This document shows, piece by piece, positions 1-13,020 of a stretch of 64,000 nucleotides of DNA. A model generated the notes under the pieces. That model was not told the origin of the DNA. It did no database searches and worked only from the letters and a program-made list of their open reading frames with translations. The translations under genes and the position numbers were made by a program. Positions within the stretch are counted from its first letter, which is position 1. Each line of letters opens with the position of its first letter. This DNA is from Sweltsa coloradensis (Eukaryota; Arthropoda; Insecta; Plecoptera; Chloroperlidae), in NCBI GenBank assembly GCA_024449915.1, contig JAMZAV010000026.1:806001-870000 (forward strand). Reading direction: 5' to 3'.

Positions 1-1409
1 TTATAAGAGTTTTTAAAAATCGACCAATATCAAAGATATTTTGATTATAATCTTCTATAATGTTGGTTACCTTTTTAAGGTTATCCATTCAGCCCTTAGT
101 ATAAAAATGAAAGTGTAATTACAGTTTTGTATAGAATGTCTTCAAAATGGTTTTTCATAATGTTCTCATAAATATAGAAATGTAATATTTCAAGTCCTTG
201 TAGTTTGTCGGTGAAGTTCTTGAGCTAGTCGATCAGCTGTTTCTTGGAAGTTCAGAGCCGGTCTGGTAGCTCCGTGGGGGATGGTGTCAGAAAGCGAACT
301 CGTCCCCGAGGATTCTGTGATGCTCGAGTATATTGCCCTGATCGATGCGCTAGTGAAAACAAGATACCTGCCCATCCCCATATACGTTAGTTGTGCGAGA
401 TACTCGTGGGGGCAGGGTGAGGGGTGTTTGGGGGGGGGGGGGGGGGGGCGGCTTTATACACCCAGCTCGCGTCCGCCGAGAATCGAGCTCTTTTCTACGA
501 GTGTGTGCGAAATATAATCGACTAATCGCAAGGTCGTGTCTGATCGATCGAGAAAAGAACATTTTCCAGAAAGTATATAAGATTGAAGAGAAGAATCGCC
601 TCCAGATTGGTATTTTCGTCAGGTAGAATTGAGGGTGGAGCGGGGGGGGGGACTTTCCTCTGCTGGGGCTGATATCATGTCACTCATCCCACGCCGGATT
701 TGTATTCTCTAAGCACCCCCAGAAGACGTGCACGTACATATTCCTGGAGATGCAGACGAATTATTTTAGAATATTCAGGAAATCAGGAAATGTTCTTGTA
801 TTTCCATAAAAATTAAGTTATAAAATCAGAAATTAACGATTGAAAAAGTCGTCGAAATCAAAATGTGAAAAAGTAAGAAGAGTTGTTTTGATGAAACGGC
901 AAGAGCAATTAATTGTTGGATCTACTGGTGGAGTTTAATATTTATATTTACTATAGTGTTGAATTCAGAATTAGGGGGGGGGGGGGCAGTGCCCCCCATC
1001 CTTCACATACTTTTCAGTACTTATCTTTACCAGAAGTTTTATAACAACTTTTGTAAAAAGAGCACAATATTCCAGAACAAATCTGGATCTTAAAATATTT
1101 CAGGGACACTGGAACGGGGTGCTAAGAAACGGGTACGTTCTGATTTTCTGTACCACGTTCCTCAACCCAATCAACTTCTCAAAATTTTGAAATCTGTTCA
1201 CTGCGTTCCCTCCTCTATGTACTATGTACCTCCCTTAGCTTCCTCCCTTCAATATCTATGTATTTTGCCATCCTCGTTTCTTTTCATTTTGGCATTGTGT
1301 TTCTTAATCTCCTCTTTAATTGTCATATTCTTATAATTCTGTTACCCCCCTCTCTCCTCCCAGGCCACATCACTCACCACCTCCAACCGGCCCCGTCACT
1401 CCCTGAAAG
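1..1409. other. AT-rich non-coding stretch with G runs
   Basis: No gene is recognised. Open frames are under 80 codons and overlap homopolymers, and no splice-bounded coding block was seen. The stretch holds long G tracts at 430-448 (19 G) and 974-986 (13 G) and otherwise looks like ordinary AT-rich intergenic or intronic DNA. Confidence 0.5.
430..448 (+). repeat. poly-G tract
   Basis: Nineteen consecutive G residues. It is one of about a dozen G or C runs of 12 or more in the window. Length is probably unstable both in vivo and in sequencing. Confidence 0.95.
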
Positions 1410-1429
1410 CCCCCCCCCCCCCCCCCCCC
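1410..1429 (+). repeat. poly-C tract
   Basis: Twenty consecutive C residues shortly upstream of a CA microsatellite. Open frames crossing it read as proline runs and are not credible genes. Confidence 0.95.
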
Positions 1430-1503
1430 GGGACAGAACTCTTATAAAGCAATGCGCGCTTGGCCTAAGTCAGATGCATGCAGTGGGGTTAACTATTCAT
1501 AGG

Positions 1504-1525
1504 ACACACACACAAACACACACAC

Positions 1526-1582
<57 letters not shown>
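1504..1582 (+). repeat. (CA)n microsatellite
   Basis: About 79 bp of almost uninterrupted CA dinucleotide repeat. The 183-codon open frame crossing it reads as Thr-His alternation and is an artefact of the repeat. Confidence 0.95.
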
Positions 1583-1586
<4 letters not shown>

Positions 1587-3342
1587 CCAGCTTGACAGGT
1601 CACGTTCCTACGTGTCACGTGATGCGATACCTTCTTCTACGAAACACGTGAATTATTTAACCGCCAAGAAGGATGTGTGTACTCAGGGGATTCACGATCA
1701 GCTTGCGTATTTTACCGGTATTTACCGGAGCGTCCCGGATTTCAGCTGGATGTGCTTATCTACTCAAGTCTGCGCTATTCCTCTATTTTGTTTACATATA
1801 GGCCTATAGGCGGTGAGTGCACTCTCATCCTTTTAGCTGTGAGTGGCTGGGGTACATCGGGAGTACTCGCGCGTACCAGGCAAGAATCTTGCGCCTTACT
1901 TAATAAGTGCAAAAACATGACACCTCTATTGGTTTATAGAATTTTAAAGTGGGGGAGTCAAGTTCGTTACAGTACATGATGATTATTACCACAAGCACAG
2001 GTGCGGGAGTATCCAAAAGAGGGAGCGAAGCTACTTAATGTACAGATTATCGAAGAATCAAGAAAGATATGTTTGGTGGAGGTGCCGGGTTTTTAAAACA
2101 TCCCCTTCTTGAATGACGATTGCCCCATTCCCTTTAAACCCAGGGGTAATCAAAACAATGTCTTATCCTTGTTGAAGGAGTCGACTTTTTAGCCAATACA
2201 TATTTATTAACGTTTACATAGTCGTTATTGCTGTGAAAATAACGGCTTGGACAATTTGAAACTAAGTTAAGAAATATACCATTAAAATAATTTTGAATTT
2301 GATTACCTTTGACATTTATGAAAATCTTTCAAAATACATTTTCTCGCATTTTTGATCTATATTTTTTAAGCACACATCTAACACTTGATTTATATGTAAA
2401 TGAAAACAAAATTGTCAATTTCTTAAGTTTACGGTTCCAAATAGAGACGCAACGTGGCAAATGTAAAAAAATCTTTAAAGTGGAATGCATTTTTTTTAGC
2501 GAATACAATATAAAATATTTGTTTCTACATTGATATGTGCGTATATTGTGCGTGTGCGTGTGTGTTCGCGCGTTCACTGCAGTGCTCGTCCCTAGAGGTG
2601 TGGGTGTATCTTGAAACCTTCAGAGAACCTCTTAGAATCTCCCCACCCCCACCCCCACCCTCCAACAACTCAGAGCTCTTCCTCCTTAATTCATTACAAC
2701 GCGTTCGCTTTCGATAAAATAAAACCACGTCTCCAAGTCAAGTCAAGTCGAGTCGAGTCGAAGTGAGCGCGTTCGGAAACGGAACAACCTCATTTGCCCG
2801 GCTTTTCTTTCAAAGTGTTTCGGATTTCAAACGAAAATCGCTTCAACGAATTATCGGGTGAATTTTTAGGGAAATTTGATTCGCGTTCTTCGGATAAGAA
2901 AATATGAAACAAAACTTGACTCCGAGAAATAATTAGAAGGTGTTGGGTCTCGGCGTCGAGCAGCGAGAGCTATCGCGACTTGTTACTGTTAACTGTAATT
3001 ACATACACAATTTTCAGAATGAAGGAGAATGTATAGCTTTTCGGAATCTCAGACTTCTTCGTGAAGCAATTTGTATTGTCTGACAATGCGTGATGAAGGA
3101 CTATAGGTAGAGGTAGTGAAAATGGGGATAACGAATTCGCGAATTTTTTTTAATGTCCTTTTTAGTGCCTAAAATGTAATATTGTCGACGAATTACATCA
3201 TTTAGAGATGGAAAAAACACATTTGAAATCGCGAAATTCGCGAAATCTCATGTATAGCGCGAAATAACGAACAAAATTGTATAAAATGGTCAAAACGCGA
3301 ATTAACTCGCGAAATTGAACCGTTTAGAGTGCAAAATTTAAG
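1583..3342. other. non-coding stretch, no gene recognised
   Basis: Only short ORFs without protein-like composition. Minor structure: a fragment at 2024-2046 resembling the end of the repeat at 15752, and a short AGTCA/AGTCG-type tandem near 2735-2760. Confidence 0.5.
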
Positions 3343-3390
3343 GGATGGTGGAGTGCCGGTCCAGTTTTGGTGGAGGTGCCCGGCTCAGCC
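3343..3390 (+). repeat. dispersed repeat end (GGTGGAGGTGCCGG motif)
   Basis: The motif GGTGGAGGTGCC with a nearby GCCGGTCCAG recurs in inverted orientation at 4207-4248 and 45616-45680, and a fragment lies near 2073. The 3343 and 4207 copies face each other, so they could be the ends of one ~900-bp element, but no target duplication was found. Confidence 0.45.
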
Positions 3391-4012
3391 TGAATTTAAG
3401 TGCGTTGGCGGACAGTTCAAACGCAAACGCATTGCAGCGTACGGGATTCACGGAAATAGACCGCGAAATACGGCGGTATATGCTGGAAAATAGTCACAAA
3501 CTAACATGCCATACAAATATTATTTTTGGGAATCGCGTCTGAATCGATTTAGGTCACCAATTATGTTACTGTTTGAACTCGAATTACATCCTAACTAAGC
3601 TTTTTTCAGAATTGGAGTTTGTTTTTAAAATGTTTTGACATTTTCGGAATCCGAAACGCGAATTTTGGTTTTGAAAACAATTTGCGTTTTTATCACCATT
3701 TTCATTACTCTAACTATAGGTATCACCGAAATATATGGTACCTATTCAGTGTTCAGTAATGTGTTCAAAGTAGGACAGTGCGGCAGAGATTTTCACAGTC
3801 GGATCGGGTTCAGTCCGGTCAAGTAGGGAAAAGTGGCCCTTATATAATACTTTTTTTAATGTCTATCCTATTCAGTTATAAAAACTGATTTACAAAGGAG
3901 GAGAACTAAATGCATAATTATGCAACTGCATAATATAATATTCAAATGGATAACGAATTTTCCCTGTGAGGTGTGTTGTTTCTCCCTATTCAGTTCAAAT
4001 GTAACAGTATGT

Positions 4013-4135
4013 TGTAGTAATGTTGCAGTACTGTTCCATCCATTCAGATCTGTATTAAACTACAATTCAAAAGTTGTGGGAGACCCGGGTTCGAACCCCG
4101 GTCAGGATGGGCTTTTTTAATTTCTGAATTGTATT
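4013..4135 (+). mobile_element. tRNA-derived SINE copy (fold-back family)
   Basis: Contains a strong B-box/T-arm in which CCGGG and CCCGG pair around TTCGAAC (about 4087-4103), followed by the family tail TTTTTTAATTTCTGAATTG. Upstream sequence (GTTGCAGTACTGTTCCATCC) matches the copy at 33066-33328. Short inverted arms (CTACAATTCA and TGAATTGTA) flank the tRNA-like part. Box A is not convincing here, so this is a partial or diverged copy. Confidence 0.65.
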
Positions 4136-4206
4136 ACATAATATGATCATTTTCTATTGTCTGGATTTTCATTAAATGCAATTTTGTATTGGGATATAAA
4201 AAAAAT

Positions 4207-4248
4207 TGTCTGGACCGGCACCTCCACCAAAAAAGTACGTACATACTT
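4207..4248 (-). repeat. dispersed repeat end, minus orientation
   Basis: Reverse orientation of the GGTGGAGGTGCCGGTCCAG motif seen at 3343, with GTACGTAC next to it as in the 45616 copy (GTACATAC). Confidence 0.45.
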
Positions 4249-7200
4249 GTTTTGACAATCTGGTGGGCCCCCAAATAACCGATCGACCAGAAATTTTGGG
4301 TACTCGCACACTTTCATTTTTTAACATCTTCGGGTTTACAATGTCGTCACTTCCTCGAGCAATACCATGCCATCAGTGCGTGACGAAGGAGCCATGTACT
4401 CCGAAATATCCCAGCTGGACATAGTCTTAGTCAGCTAGGCACTTGTGGGGGGCCAGTGTGTTGCATTATCATACTCACATTTCTAATGTGATCGCTTCCT
4501 CAAGAATTGATGCGCTGATAAGCTTGAGGAAGGAACAGAAACTCAGAAACATCCCATATAATTAAAGTCAGGTGCGCACCGATGTTCGTGCTGCCATACT
4601 CATTGTTTACCAAGTGCTGCGCTTTCTCATTCATTCATATTTCATTGTCATAATGATAAGTGTTTGCTGAAGTGTCATCTGCGGGTAAATAATTGTCTGC
4701 ACATAATCTTTCTTGGGACTTGGAAGTGTCTAGCTCGTTGAAGAGGCTTTCATTGTCAAAAGGAACAAATTACCCTGTTTTCAATCTTCGCAATCTTTCA
4801 CCATTAGTCAAAGCGAAATGTATAATTGTTTTATTGGGCTGTTCTGCGTAGCAAGTGGCTCTGCCTGCTTGGAAGTCGTACCCACCCCGTCTGCATTAGA
4901 ATGACAAACATTATTAATTTAGTTTGTTTTGTTTTGTAGCAATTACGAATACGAGGACGGATTTACAGACACGAAAGTAAAACAAACATATCTGAATCTC
5001 TCTCAACGCAACGCGACACGATACGCGGTCTCGTCTTGAAACCGTTGTATATATTATATACAATCAAACAACCAAGACGGGATGGAAACTCAAATCACGA
5101 AATTAAGATAGTGGTTTATTGTTTTTGGGCTGGTACCACAAAATGAATATAATATTAGATTAGTTAAGTTCCACTTTTTTAAACTGTACATTAATACCTG
5201 AAATATTCCACTGACAATCGTATTGGATTTAAGTGGATTTAAGCGTAAGTCCAGAAGTAAACTGGCGTAGAACTAAATATAACTGGAACTTATAATTAGG
5301 TGAAAATAGTCTTCACAGTCGAACGTTATCACTTTCTTTATATACTCTTGATAAAACACAAAAACACATAATATGGACTCAAAGAGTGAAAACGAAACTA
5401 GAAAATGTGCTGAACCTGTCCTGAATCCAATTTTCTTTCCGGGACCCCAGATAAGTCGAACTTTTTTAATTTGAACCCGAGCCTAATGTTTACTTACAAC
5501 CGAACAGGAGAATGAAATAAAATATTTATTTTTAAATTAAAAATTAAAACTTTTCACTTTAAAAAATGTTTTATTTCTGTAATATTTGGTTTGTTACACA
5601 ACGCAGTCAATGTTAAAGGTAGATAGCTCGGGTTTTGTGTCGGAAGTGTTCGGTGGCAGTAGGGCGTGCAGGTGTGCGGGGTTGGGGGGGGGGGGGGGCG
5701 CTAAAACAATACGAGGCGCGGAAACTTTGCCCAGCCCGAACAAGCGCTTATGAATAATGGGATCTCCGGATGCACAAAGGACGCAATCACATTGAACAGG
5801 GTAATGTAACACACTCTCACTAATGTACATTGGCTCAGAGGAGGTGGGGGGGGGGGGGCTTTCTCACTCACTCACACACTCTCACTCTCTCCCTCACCAT
5901 TTTGCATGAAAATCGCACGAGTAAGATTTTTTCCAAAGTAGAAACGCTTGGAGACTGGCTAAAAACTCTCATCCTTCAACGCGCCTATAAAAAACTAATT
6001 GATTTATTAACATGTATTTGTACTTGTAGACAAAATAAATAAACGTTTTAAAATTGATTGATTTGAGCTCTAAATCTTCTTCTCGTGAATTTTTCAAGTT
6101 AATCACAATTTCAATCAATCAATCGATGAAAAAAGAACAATAAACTCAGAAAACATTTCGCCAGTTTCTGCCAGATGTTGGCAATGAGTTGTCCAAGTTG
6201 GTTGATTGCAAGTAACATTTCTCCAACTAAGAACGTTCCTTGATTAGAAATTATTTCATCTCGGGTTTGCCTTTATTTCCCGCCTCTCCTTGAAGTTTGC
6301 GGGGATTAACGAGCCAAGTTTGAATGGGGCGACTCAAACTCGGGAAGAGAGAAGTGAAATGACAGTTCAATAAATCGAATGAATGGTGGCGAAGTGAAAG
6401 TCTAACTACGGCCGTTACACAATCAGTCGGAGGGGGCTAATAAATATTGTCTGTGGGCCGAGGGATGAGAGATGAGAGATACAAACGTGTTTTCCCCCGT
6501 ACGAAGGTATCAGTTTACCCAGTGAGCTCTCTACAGGTTAAATACACTAGATACCTAATTAATTAGTGTATTTACATAACAAGGAAGGAATGCCCAAAGG
6601 CGCTTAGTGTACACTCATTCCCTTGATTGGGGAAAATGTTAGGAAACACTTCAGTTAGCTTTTTCGGTAGCTGAGATGAATTAAACGACTCCCAAATTAG
6701 CCTTGTGTAAAATTAATTGATATGCTGAGGAATGGTTTCACAAAAGTTTTGTTAGGTAGACTGGAGATCAATTATTGCTTTATTAAGTTGTGAACCAAAT
6801 AGAAAGTTTAAGTTTAAACTTGAGTTTAACGATGGTTAAACCGGACATTATTTGTGGAGAAGGTGGGGCAGAACTATATATGGACCGTGCTTCTCATAGT
6901 CAATTGAATTTCAATCAATTTTATTCCCACACAAAAAATACATTTGCAATAATAAACACAATAAAATAATATTTCTACAAAACAAAGGATATATTTATAT
7001 ATACACCTGGAAAAAAAGAAATGGGATGTCCGTAAAAGGAAAAAATATCCTTGTGGACGGTCTGGCAAAATTCAATTTATTTAAGTGTAAAAGGTGTACA
7101 GATAGACTGTGGGTACAATACAAGGGTTGGTTATACGCACTGTATTCCATTGAGACAAACAAAAATCAAAACAAACAAAAATCCATTAGAAAAACATTAT

Positions 7201-7297
7201 GCAATAAGAATAGGCCCAAATAAATGAATAATAAGTTATAAGCAACATACAACAAGAGTCAACAAACGAACACGAGTTGGTAGATAGTCGAGTTCGT
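4249..7297. other. non-coding stretch, no gene recognised
   Basis: No credible coding frame. Contains poly-G tracts at 5684-5698 (15 G) and 5846-5858 (13 G). Otherwise AT-rich, with no repeat family recognised by eye. Confidence 0.5.
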
Positions 7298-7556
7298 AAA
7301 CGAAGCACATAATAAATTTCAGAGTTGTTCTGAATCGGCCTTGTTGATTCCGGCGCTGATCCGCGGGTGTTCGCACTGTCCATACCACTGATTGCTATAT
7401 TTCCTATTAAAAATATCGATATTTGGTTGGTTATCGCTCACTCGTCGATTGCGTCGGGGCCTACAGGGTTGGCTTGGTCGCTTTAATTAGTTTAATTTAC
7501 TGTCTCCCACTAAAAAAAATTAGTTATATAACTGAGTGGGTCGACTCTAAATACAA
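7298..7556 (+). mobile_element. SINE body (family B), 5'-truncated copy
   Basis: Nearly identical over ~250 bp to 43229-43478. Shared landmarks are CACATAATAAAT, CGCACTGTCCATACCACTG, ATCGCTCACTCGTCGATTGC and a 3' palindrome in which CCCACT and AGTGGG enclose CAGTT/AACTG. The tRNA-like head present in the 43 kb copy is missing here, so this copy is 5'-truncated, as expected for retroposition. It abuts a Helentron-like copy on its right. Confidence 0.75.
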
Positions 7557-7957
7557 CTTTTTTTTTATGAGCGTATTTTGCTTATATCTCAATGCATTCC
7601 ACATTCGGAAAAACGTTATACTTCGATTTCCATGAAAAATATTTCTTCGATTAGACCCAAAACCGTGACAAAGGTAAGTTAAAAGATTTAGATGGTTCCC
7701 CGAGTTTAGTAGAGTAGTAGTCGTTTGTTCGGTAGAGAGCGAACAAGTAGACAACGAATTGTACGAAGATCGATAAAGAGTACCGGATTGGTATTATACA
7801 TATTTTTCGTTCTAAAACGTGGCAGGTCTAATCTCAGAGATTTCCAAAGGTCTCCTGAAAATGTCATCAAGATCGGAGTAGCCGTTTGTCTGCGAAAAAC
7901 ATACAAGCTATTTTATCATAGGGTATAAAATTGAAGTCTTCGCTACGTTTGCCAATA
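7557..7957 (-). mobile_element. Helentron-like repeat, degraded copy
   Basis: Reads on the minus strand. From 7957 downward it matches the 5' region of the 44 kb, 48 kb and 27 kb copies (for example AACGTGGCAGGTCTAA on the plus strand). The 3' terminus with GCGTTTTCCTAG is absent, so the copy is 3'-truncated. An unrelated ~120-bp stretch near 7680-7790 interrupts the similarity. Confidence 0.5.
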
Positions 7958-8246
7958 AAGAGGCTTCAAATGCATGATACACCTGAGATCGAGTATGATT
8001 GTTGTGGAGTGTCCGTCAGGGCGGAAGTTCGGGAAACACATCACACCCTGACCCTCATTAGGGGACGATTAATTCTCTGTCCGTCAATCACCAATGAAAA
8101 GCCATTGTGTGGGCAGCAAATATTAGGCGAGCAATTACGTCCAGGAATTTCATTAAGCATTGGGATGGTAAACAGCAAGCCTTGCTGATGTGTTGAACGT
8201 ATCACGAACTGATGGGCTACTCGCATCATAGTAGGCTCTTTGCTGG

Positions 8247-8566
8247 CTGTGGCGCCGCTACGGGGGTCCGGGGGGGGGGGGGCACTTGCCCCCTGCTTGC
8301 CCCCCCCCCCCCGGTGTCAAATGCCTGCAGCACGAGTAATATTACTAAAATTAAATCAGCAAATCACAAATTTATTTTTGGTAATTTCTTATGATAATGT
8401 CCATATGTAGGTAAACGTAATCCCTTGATTTGCTATTTTTCAGTTAAAACATGACGAAATAACTGTGGCATGGTAAAAAAAATCCGCCACTCTTGCGCCC
8501 TCAGTTTATATTAACCTTGCCTTCCTTTGCCCCCCCCCCCATTGTTTTTGTCTGGCTCCGCCACTG
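8247..8566. mobile_element. hAT-type non-autonomous element (320 bp)
   Basis: Ends are CTGTGGCGCCG (left) and CGGAGCCAG-type in reverse at the right (plus strand GGCTCCGCCACTG), giving imperfect terminal inverted repeats of the CAGTGGCG type. Flanks are TTTGCTGG (8239-8246) and GTTGCTGG (8567-8574), an 8-bp duplication with one mismatch, typical of hAT. Interior carries G12 and C13-14 runs. It codes for nothing. Confidence 0.65.
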
Positions 8567-9235
8567 GTTGCTGGTGATTTTTATGGTGTCACAGACTGAA
8601 AGTGGAGGCAGCCCTCGGGCCACTCGCCTCATGGTAGCCTCGACGTCAAATTGATTGAACACATTCCATATATTGGCCAGAAAGTCAAAGTTTCAAGTGT
8701 CTTTTCCTAAGTCGCCCCCGGCTATTAATGTTCCTATGATTAATATTGTTTTGTTTCACTTGGAAGAATCGCTTGTTAAAGGGGATAGCCTCGTCCACAG
8801 ACGGGGCCGTGACCCGGTGCGTCATCGCCTCAATAGACAGGCGGGCACTTAATTCCTGTGGGATTTTGCGGCTCTGTTTTAACAGCTTATTCGTTCGCCC
8901 TCAATTGGGATTAAACGCTACGAAATTATTAATAAAGTACTTCGAAATATCTCATTTCAGCGCATCCGATACGTGTTTTTAAACTAACTTCTATCAATGT
9001 CTAGCACACCTTGTAACGTTGATGACTCCAGTATACATTATCAGTTAACACCATCATTCATCATCACCTCAAATCACTTAAATCTTGGCTTATCGCACCT
9101 TAATATTCGCGGATCAATTAACTAAGGTGTTAAAATCGTGTTTAAAACTTAAAACTATAGTGATTTTCAGTACAGTGCTACGTTCTACATTCTCACAGTT
9201 TACATTAATTGTATTAATTTCAGAAATGAAAACAC
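8567..9235. other. non-coding stretch, no gene recognised
   Basis: Two short overlapping plus-strand ORFs lack protein-like features. No repeat recognised. Confidence 0.5.
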
Positions 9236-9320
9236 ACCTGGCAGAGCAGTAATTCGAACCCGGGACCGTCTGATTGGAAGCAGGGATGAACCCCAAGGAA
9301 CCAACGAGACAATGTTGTTT
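9236..9320 (-). mobile_element. tRNA-like SINE head (family B), minus strand
   Basis: On the minus strand TCGTTGGTTCCTTGGG, CTGCTTCCAATCAGA and GGTCCCGGGTTCGAATTAC follow one another as box A, anticodon arm and box B. These match the order and sequence of the head at 43068-43142 (TCGTTGGTCTTGTGG, CTGCTTCCAATGCAGA, GGTTCGATTCCC). The body of the SINE was not found beyond it. Confidence 0.55.
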
Positions 9321-9434
9321 CCAACACCATGGAATGCTGAACAATGTCAGGTTAGTATGTTCAGAGAAGCATGAACTTTTAACACCATATTGTTTGCTAG
9401 CACCTCTCTCTAATGTTAATCACTTATTTACTTG

Positions 9435-9560
<126 letters not shown>

Positions 9561-11299
9561 AATATGTTTACATACTTAACATACATCATTTTATACCATT
9601 AGGCGCAAGCATGTAAAAACTTAAAACAACAAAACATACTAACGAATAGATAACAAAAAATACAACACAACTGTTGTTGATAGTCAATAAACTTGAACAA
9701 CAACGGCGAATAATTTGCGATGCTGAAAGTGTTTGTCTTTTAGAATACTTGACTGTAAAATTAATGATCTCGGGATTCTCGATATCAATTTTTTTTACAG
9801 TTGAGTTATTAGAATCTTTATGATATTAATACTATTTCTGTTTTCACTGTAATATATTTTTTATCAAAAGAATGTTACAATCTTTACAAAGACTGAACTA
9901 GGCTTAATAATATTTCTAATTGTCACTCCATCCTGATGCTTGGAGTAAATTAAAGCAAGGAATGTGCGTTGGTTCGAATCCTTGAACGGCAAACTCTCGT
10001 TACTATTCCTTGGAAATACTTGGATCCTCTCCCTGCGGCCAGAGAATGTTCATCGTGCACATGATAATGATGTAGATCTCCCCGGGACAACATCAACCTT
10101 CGTCCTCGAACATCCTCATTCCCCCTGTGTCCTTGGTTCGAATACGAACTATCTATGTATTTATTTAAATACTGTTACGTGACATTGATATCATTTACAA
10201 CATCCAGCATAGCTACATTGCATTACAATGAATCATTGTAAATAGGAAATTGTAATTTGCACATATTATAGTCACTACTATATACTGTATACCAGAATGG
10301 TAGAGAATGAAATAAATAACTAGTAATATATTACAAGAAACGATATAGCACTGATAATATTGTGAGCTCTACATTCGTACATATTTTTACAATATTATGA
10401 CACGACGTTTACATTTTTAGGTCTACCCACGTCCAGAAGGGTGAAGGAATTGTACTTATGAGCGAAAAATTACTCCTACAAGTATTACATATTAGACTTA
10501 TAACTTTCCTCTAAAACTATGGTCAGGTGACATTTTCTATTTTAAAGAGAATCTCGTTTAGAATATGCCAAATGACGCACAAAGCCGCATTCTATCGCTT
10601 ACACTTCACTGTGCATTATTATCTACTATTCGTCATCCGTATGGAGCTTGCTTGCCGGATCACTTATCATTCCACTCCTCACTTAAATGCTGGTTTCTCT
10701 TTCTGGTTGAACTTTATTAATTAATCCTGATTAGGAAAGAAATTGTTTGTGAAATTACAGTGAAACTACTCAGAATGTTTCCCGCGTCGTGTATATTTGA
10801 GATATTAACTTTGGACTTGGAAGTTTCATTTTTATTTCGCTACACTATCGGTCCACAAAAGCATAAGGTGCGAAATAAAAGTTTATTATTTCCTATTGAT
10901 CAACAAATTGTTGAGTAGGCCTGTCTGCAGCTGTGGTGATGGCATGCGATTACGAACGCGGGATTCTATAGACCAGCGAGTCAACCACATGAACTAGCTT
11001 GGAATTGCAATTGAGTTACTTTCTGTTTATGAAGTAAAAGGTTTTTGATAAAAAAAGAAATACTATTTTCGCGGAGTCTTTTATGTAAACTGCTTGTTAG
11101 GAAAACGCCGGGGAATGAAAATCACGCATTTCCTTCCGAGTTTGGGGGTTTGCGGTGATGGCGGTGAAGGGTTGGGGGGAGGGGGGGGGGGGAGGGCGAT
11201 AATTCATCGCAATCCACTCAGAGGCGGCGCTGGAAACTGAAGAATTCAATTAATATCGTCTAGCGGATGGAGAGAGAGAGCGTTTCATTTTCTCTGGGA
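9561..11299. other. non-coding stretch, no gene recognised
   Basis: AT-rich with isolated B-box-like pieces (TTGGTTCGAATCC near 9970 and TTGGTTCGAATACG near 10135) that may be SINE relics. A poly-G tract lies at 11181-11192. No coding frame is supported. Confidence 0.45.
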
Positions 11300-11625
11300 C
11301 CTGGGTTGAGAGGGGCATTGTGGGGACTTATAGAGCATTGTTGGGCATTTGCAGGTCATTGTCGGGGACTTGTAGAGCATTGTCGGCCATTTGTTGGGCA
11401 TCGTCGGGACTTGTAGAACATTGTCGGGGACTCATAGGGCGTAGTCGGGGACTCATAGTCATAGAGCATTGTCGGGGACTTGTAGGGCGTAGTCGGGATC
11501 GTTGGGAGGTTGTTGGGCATCGTCGGGACTTGTAGAGCATTCTCGGGGACTCATAGAGCATTGTCGGGGACTTGAAGGAGGGCATTGTCGGGGACTTGTT
11601 GGGAACTGTCGGGGACAATTCAAGT
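11300..11625 (+). repeat. 21-bp minisatellite, degenerate
   Basis: Tandem unit close to GCATTGTCGGGGACTTGTAG plus one base, with frequent variants (ACTCATAG, GGGCGTAG, TTGTTGGGC). About 15 units. Because the unit is a multiple of three, both strands read as open frames of Leu/Ser/Arg-rich heptads. More diverged units may continue at 12010-12165. Confidence 0.85.
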
Positions 11626-12989
11626 TTTGTCAGACTTCGTTTTTATTATTCGCTTCGAACGCTGGTTGAAACGAAGTGCGTAACCGACTTGCGTTTTCAA
11701 TGACCGTCGTCCGACCGTCGTCAGTAATCACAACACAATAATAACATCTATAATGCATTTCTTGTAGTTTAAGGGATTGGGGGTATTGCATGTATTGATT
11801 GGTCTGGGATCAACTTATAGTTCATAAATACATTGTCTTAAATCAACAAGCGAAATATTGCATATTTTTATTTGAAGTTATAAATAATAAAAATAATAAA
11901 CAAATAATAATTTAAAAAAATATGTAGTTTGTTTACGTCGCTTGCAATCAGCTGGTAGCAGTGTGGCCGGCCATCTTCAAAGCTTATACGCGAGTAACTC
12001 CGAGTTACTCGCGTTACTCAGGGACTTATTAGGCATTATCACCGGATCCTTGTTGCAGATGATTGTCGGACACTTATTGGGCATTGTCAGTATCTTTTGG
12101 ACATTGCTTAAGATTTGGTTACAGAGCATTGTTGTGAATTTGATGAGTATTATCGAGCACCCACTGGGCGCCTAGCATCACTTGCAGTTGCGCACTTCAC
12201 ACATATCTCTACATTCTACTTATTGCTAGTCCGTCTGCTGGGCGCAGAGGTCCTGGGTTCGCGTCTCCGTCTTGACAGGAGCGATAATAACTTATCGCGT
12301 GACAATGTGTTGGTTCTTGAGAGAGCGAGCGAGACAGTTTCAATGCACATTCGTCTATCTGAGTATCCGACGCGCGGGCTAGAAACTACTTAGCAAAACG
12401 CTCTTCAATTTCAGTTTGTGTACCCCAATTAACCCCCCCCCCCCCGTCATTACTTGCGCAGCGTAGGTTATTAGGACAATTAGTGAAACGCGAGATGACG
12501 GCAGGAGGGAACTAACCGTGTCGACACAAGCCCCCCCCCCCCCCCCCTCAACCGCACACACGTTATATTGTTTTCAAAGCGCGCTCACAACTCCCACTTT
12601 GGCACGTACTTGATCAATCAATCTAAGTGCAGGCAGGTATGCTCCTTTAGAAGATCTTCATTAACATAAATACTGGAATGTGGGTTACTTGCCACATGTT
12701 TTCATTGTTTATTTCGAGTAGAAGTTATACAATTGTACTGCAGAACTCAAATTATAATGAACACGTTGATATTGTGCGAGAAAAGTGAAGTCGTACCAGA
12801 GGGACAGGGGACTTGGTCCCATAGGTTTATTTAATTTCATGTGTCTAAAAAGTGTCTTAGAAATATGTTAACCAAAAGGAATGTGTATATGCAAATTGTA
12901 AAAAAAAAATGTAAATTAAAAATGAATAAATATTTTATATATAAAAAAATATATATAGGTTGGATTCATATACAAAGTTTACTGTAATA
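11626..12989. other. non-coding stretch with decayed minisatellite units
   Basis: Decayed GGGACTTATT/GGCATTATC-like units at 12010-12165. A B-box-like GGTCCTGGGTTCGCGTCTCC near 12249 is a possible SINE relic. Poly-C runs at about 12431-12445 and 12531-12547. No gene recognised. Confidence 0.45.
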
Positions 12990-13020
12990 ATTGAGTATAG
13001 AAGGAGGTTCTATACTCAAT
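12990..13020. other. perfect 13-bp hairpin
   Basis: Arms ATTGAGTATAGAA and TTCTATACTCAAT are perfect reverse complements around the loop GGAGG. No U-tract or gene context makes it a terminator here, and it may be the core of a small inverted-repeat element. Confidence 0.6.

Noticed and set aside
1258..1809. 183-codon plus-strand ORF
   Set aside because: Spans the poly-C and (CA)n tracts. The protein is Pro and Thr-His runs plus low-complexity flanks, with no domain or splice context.
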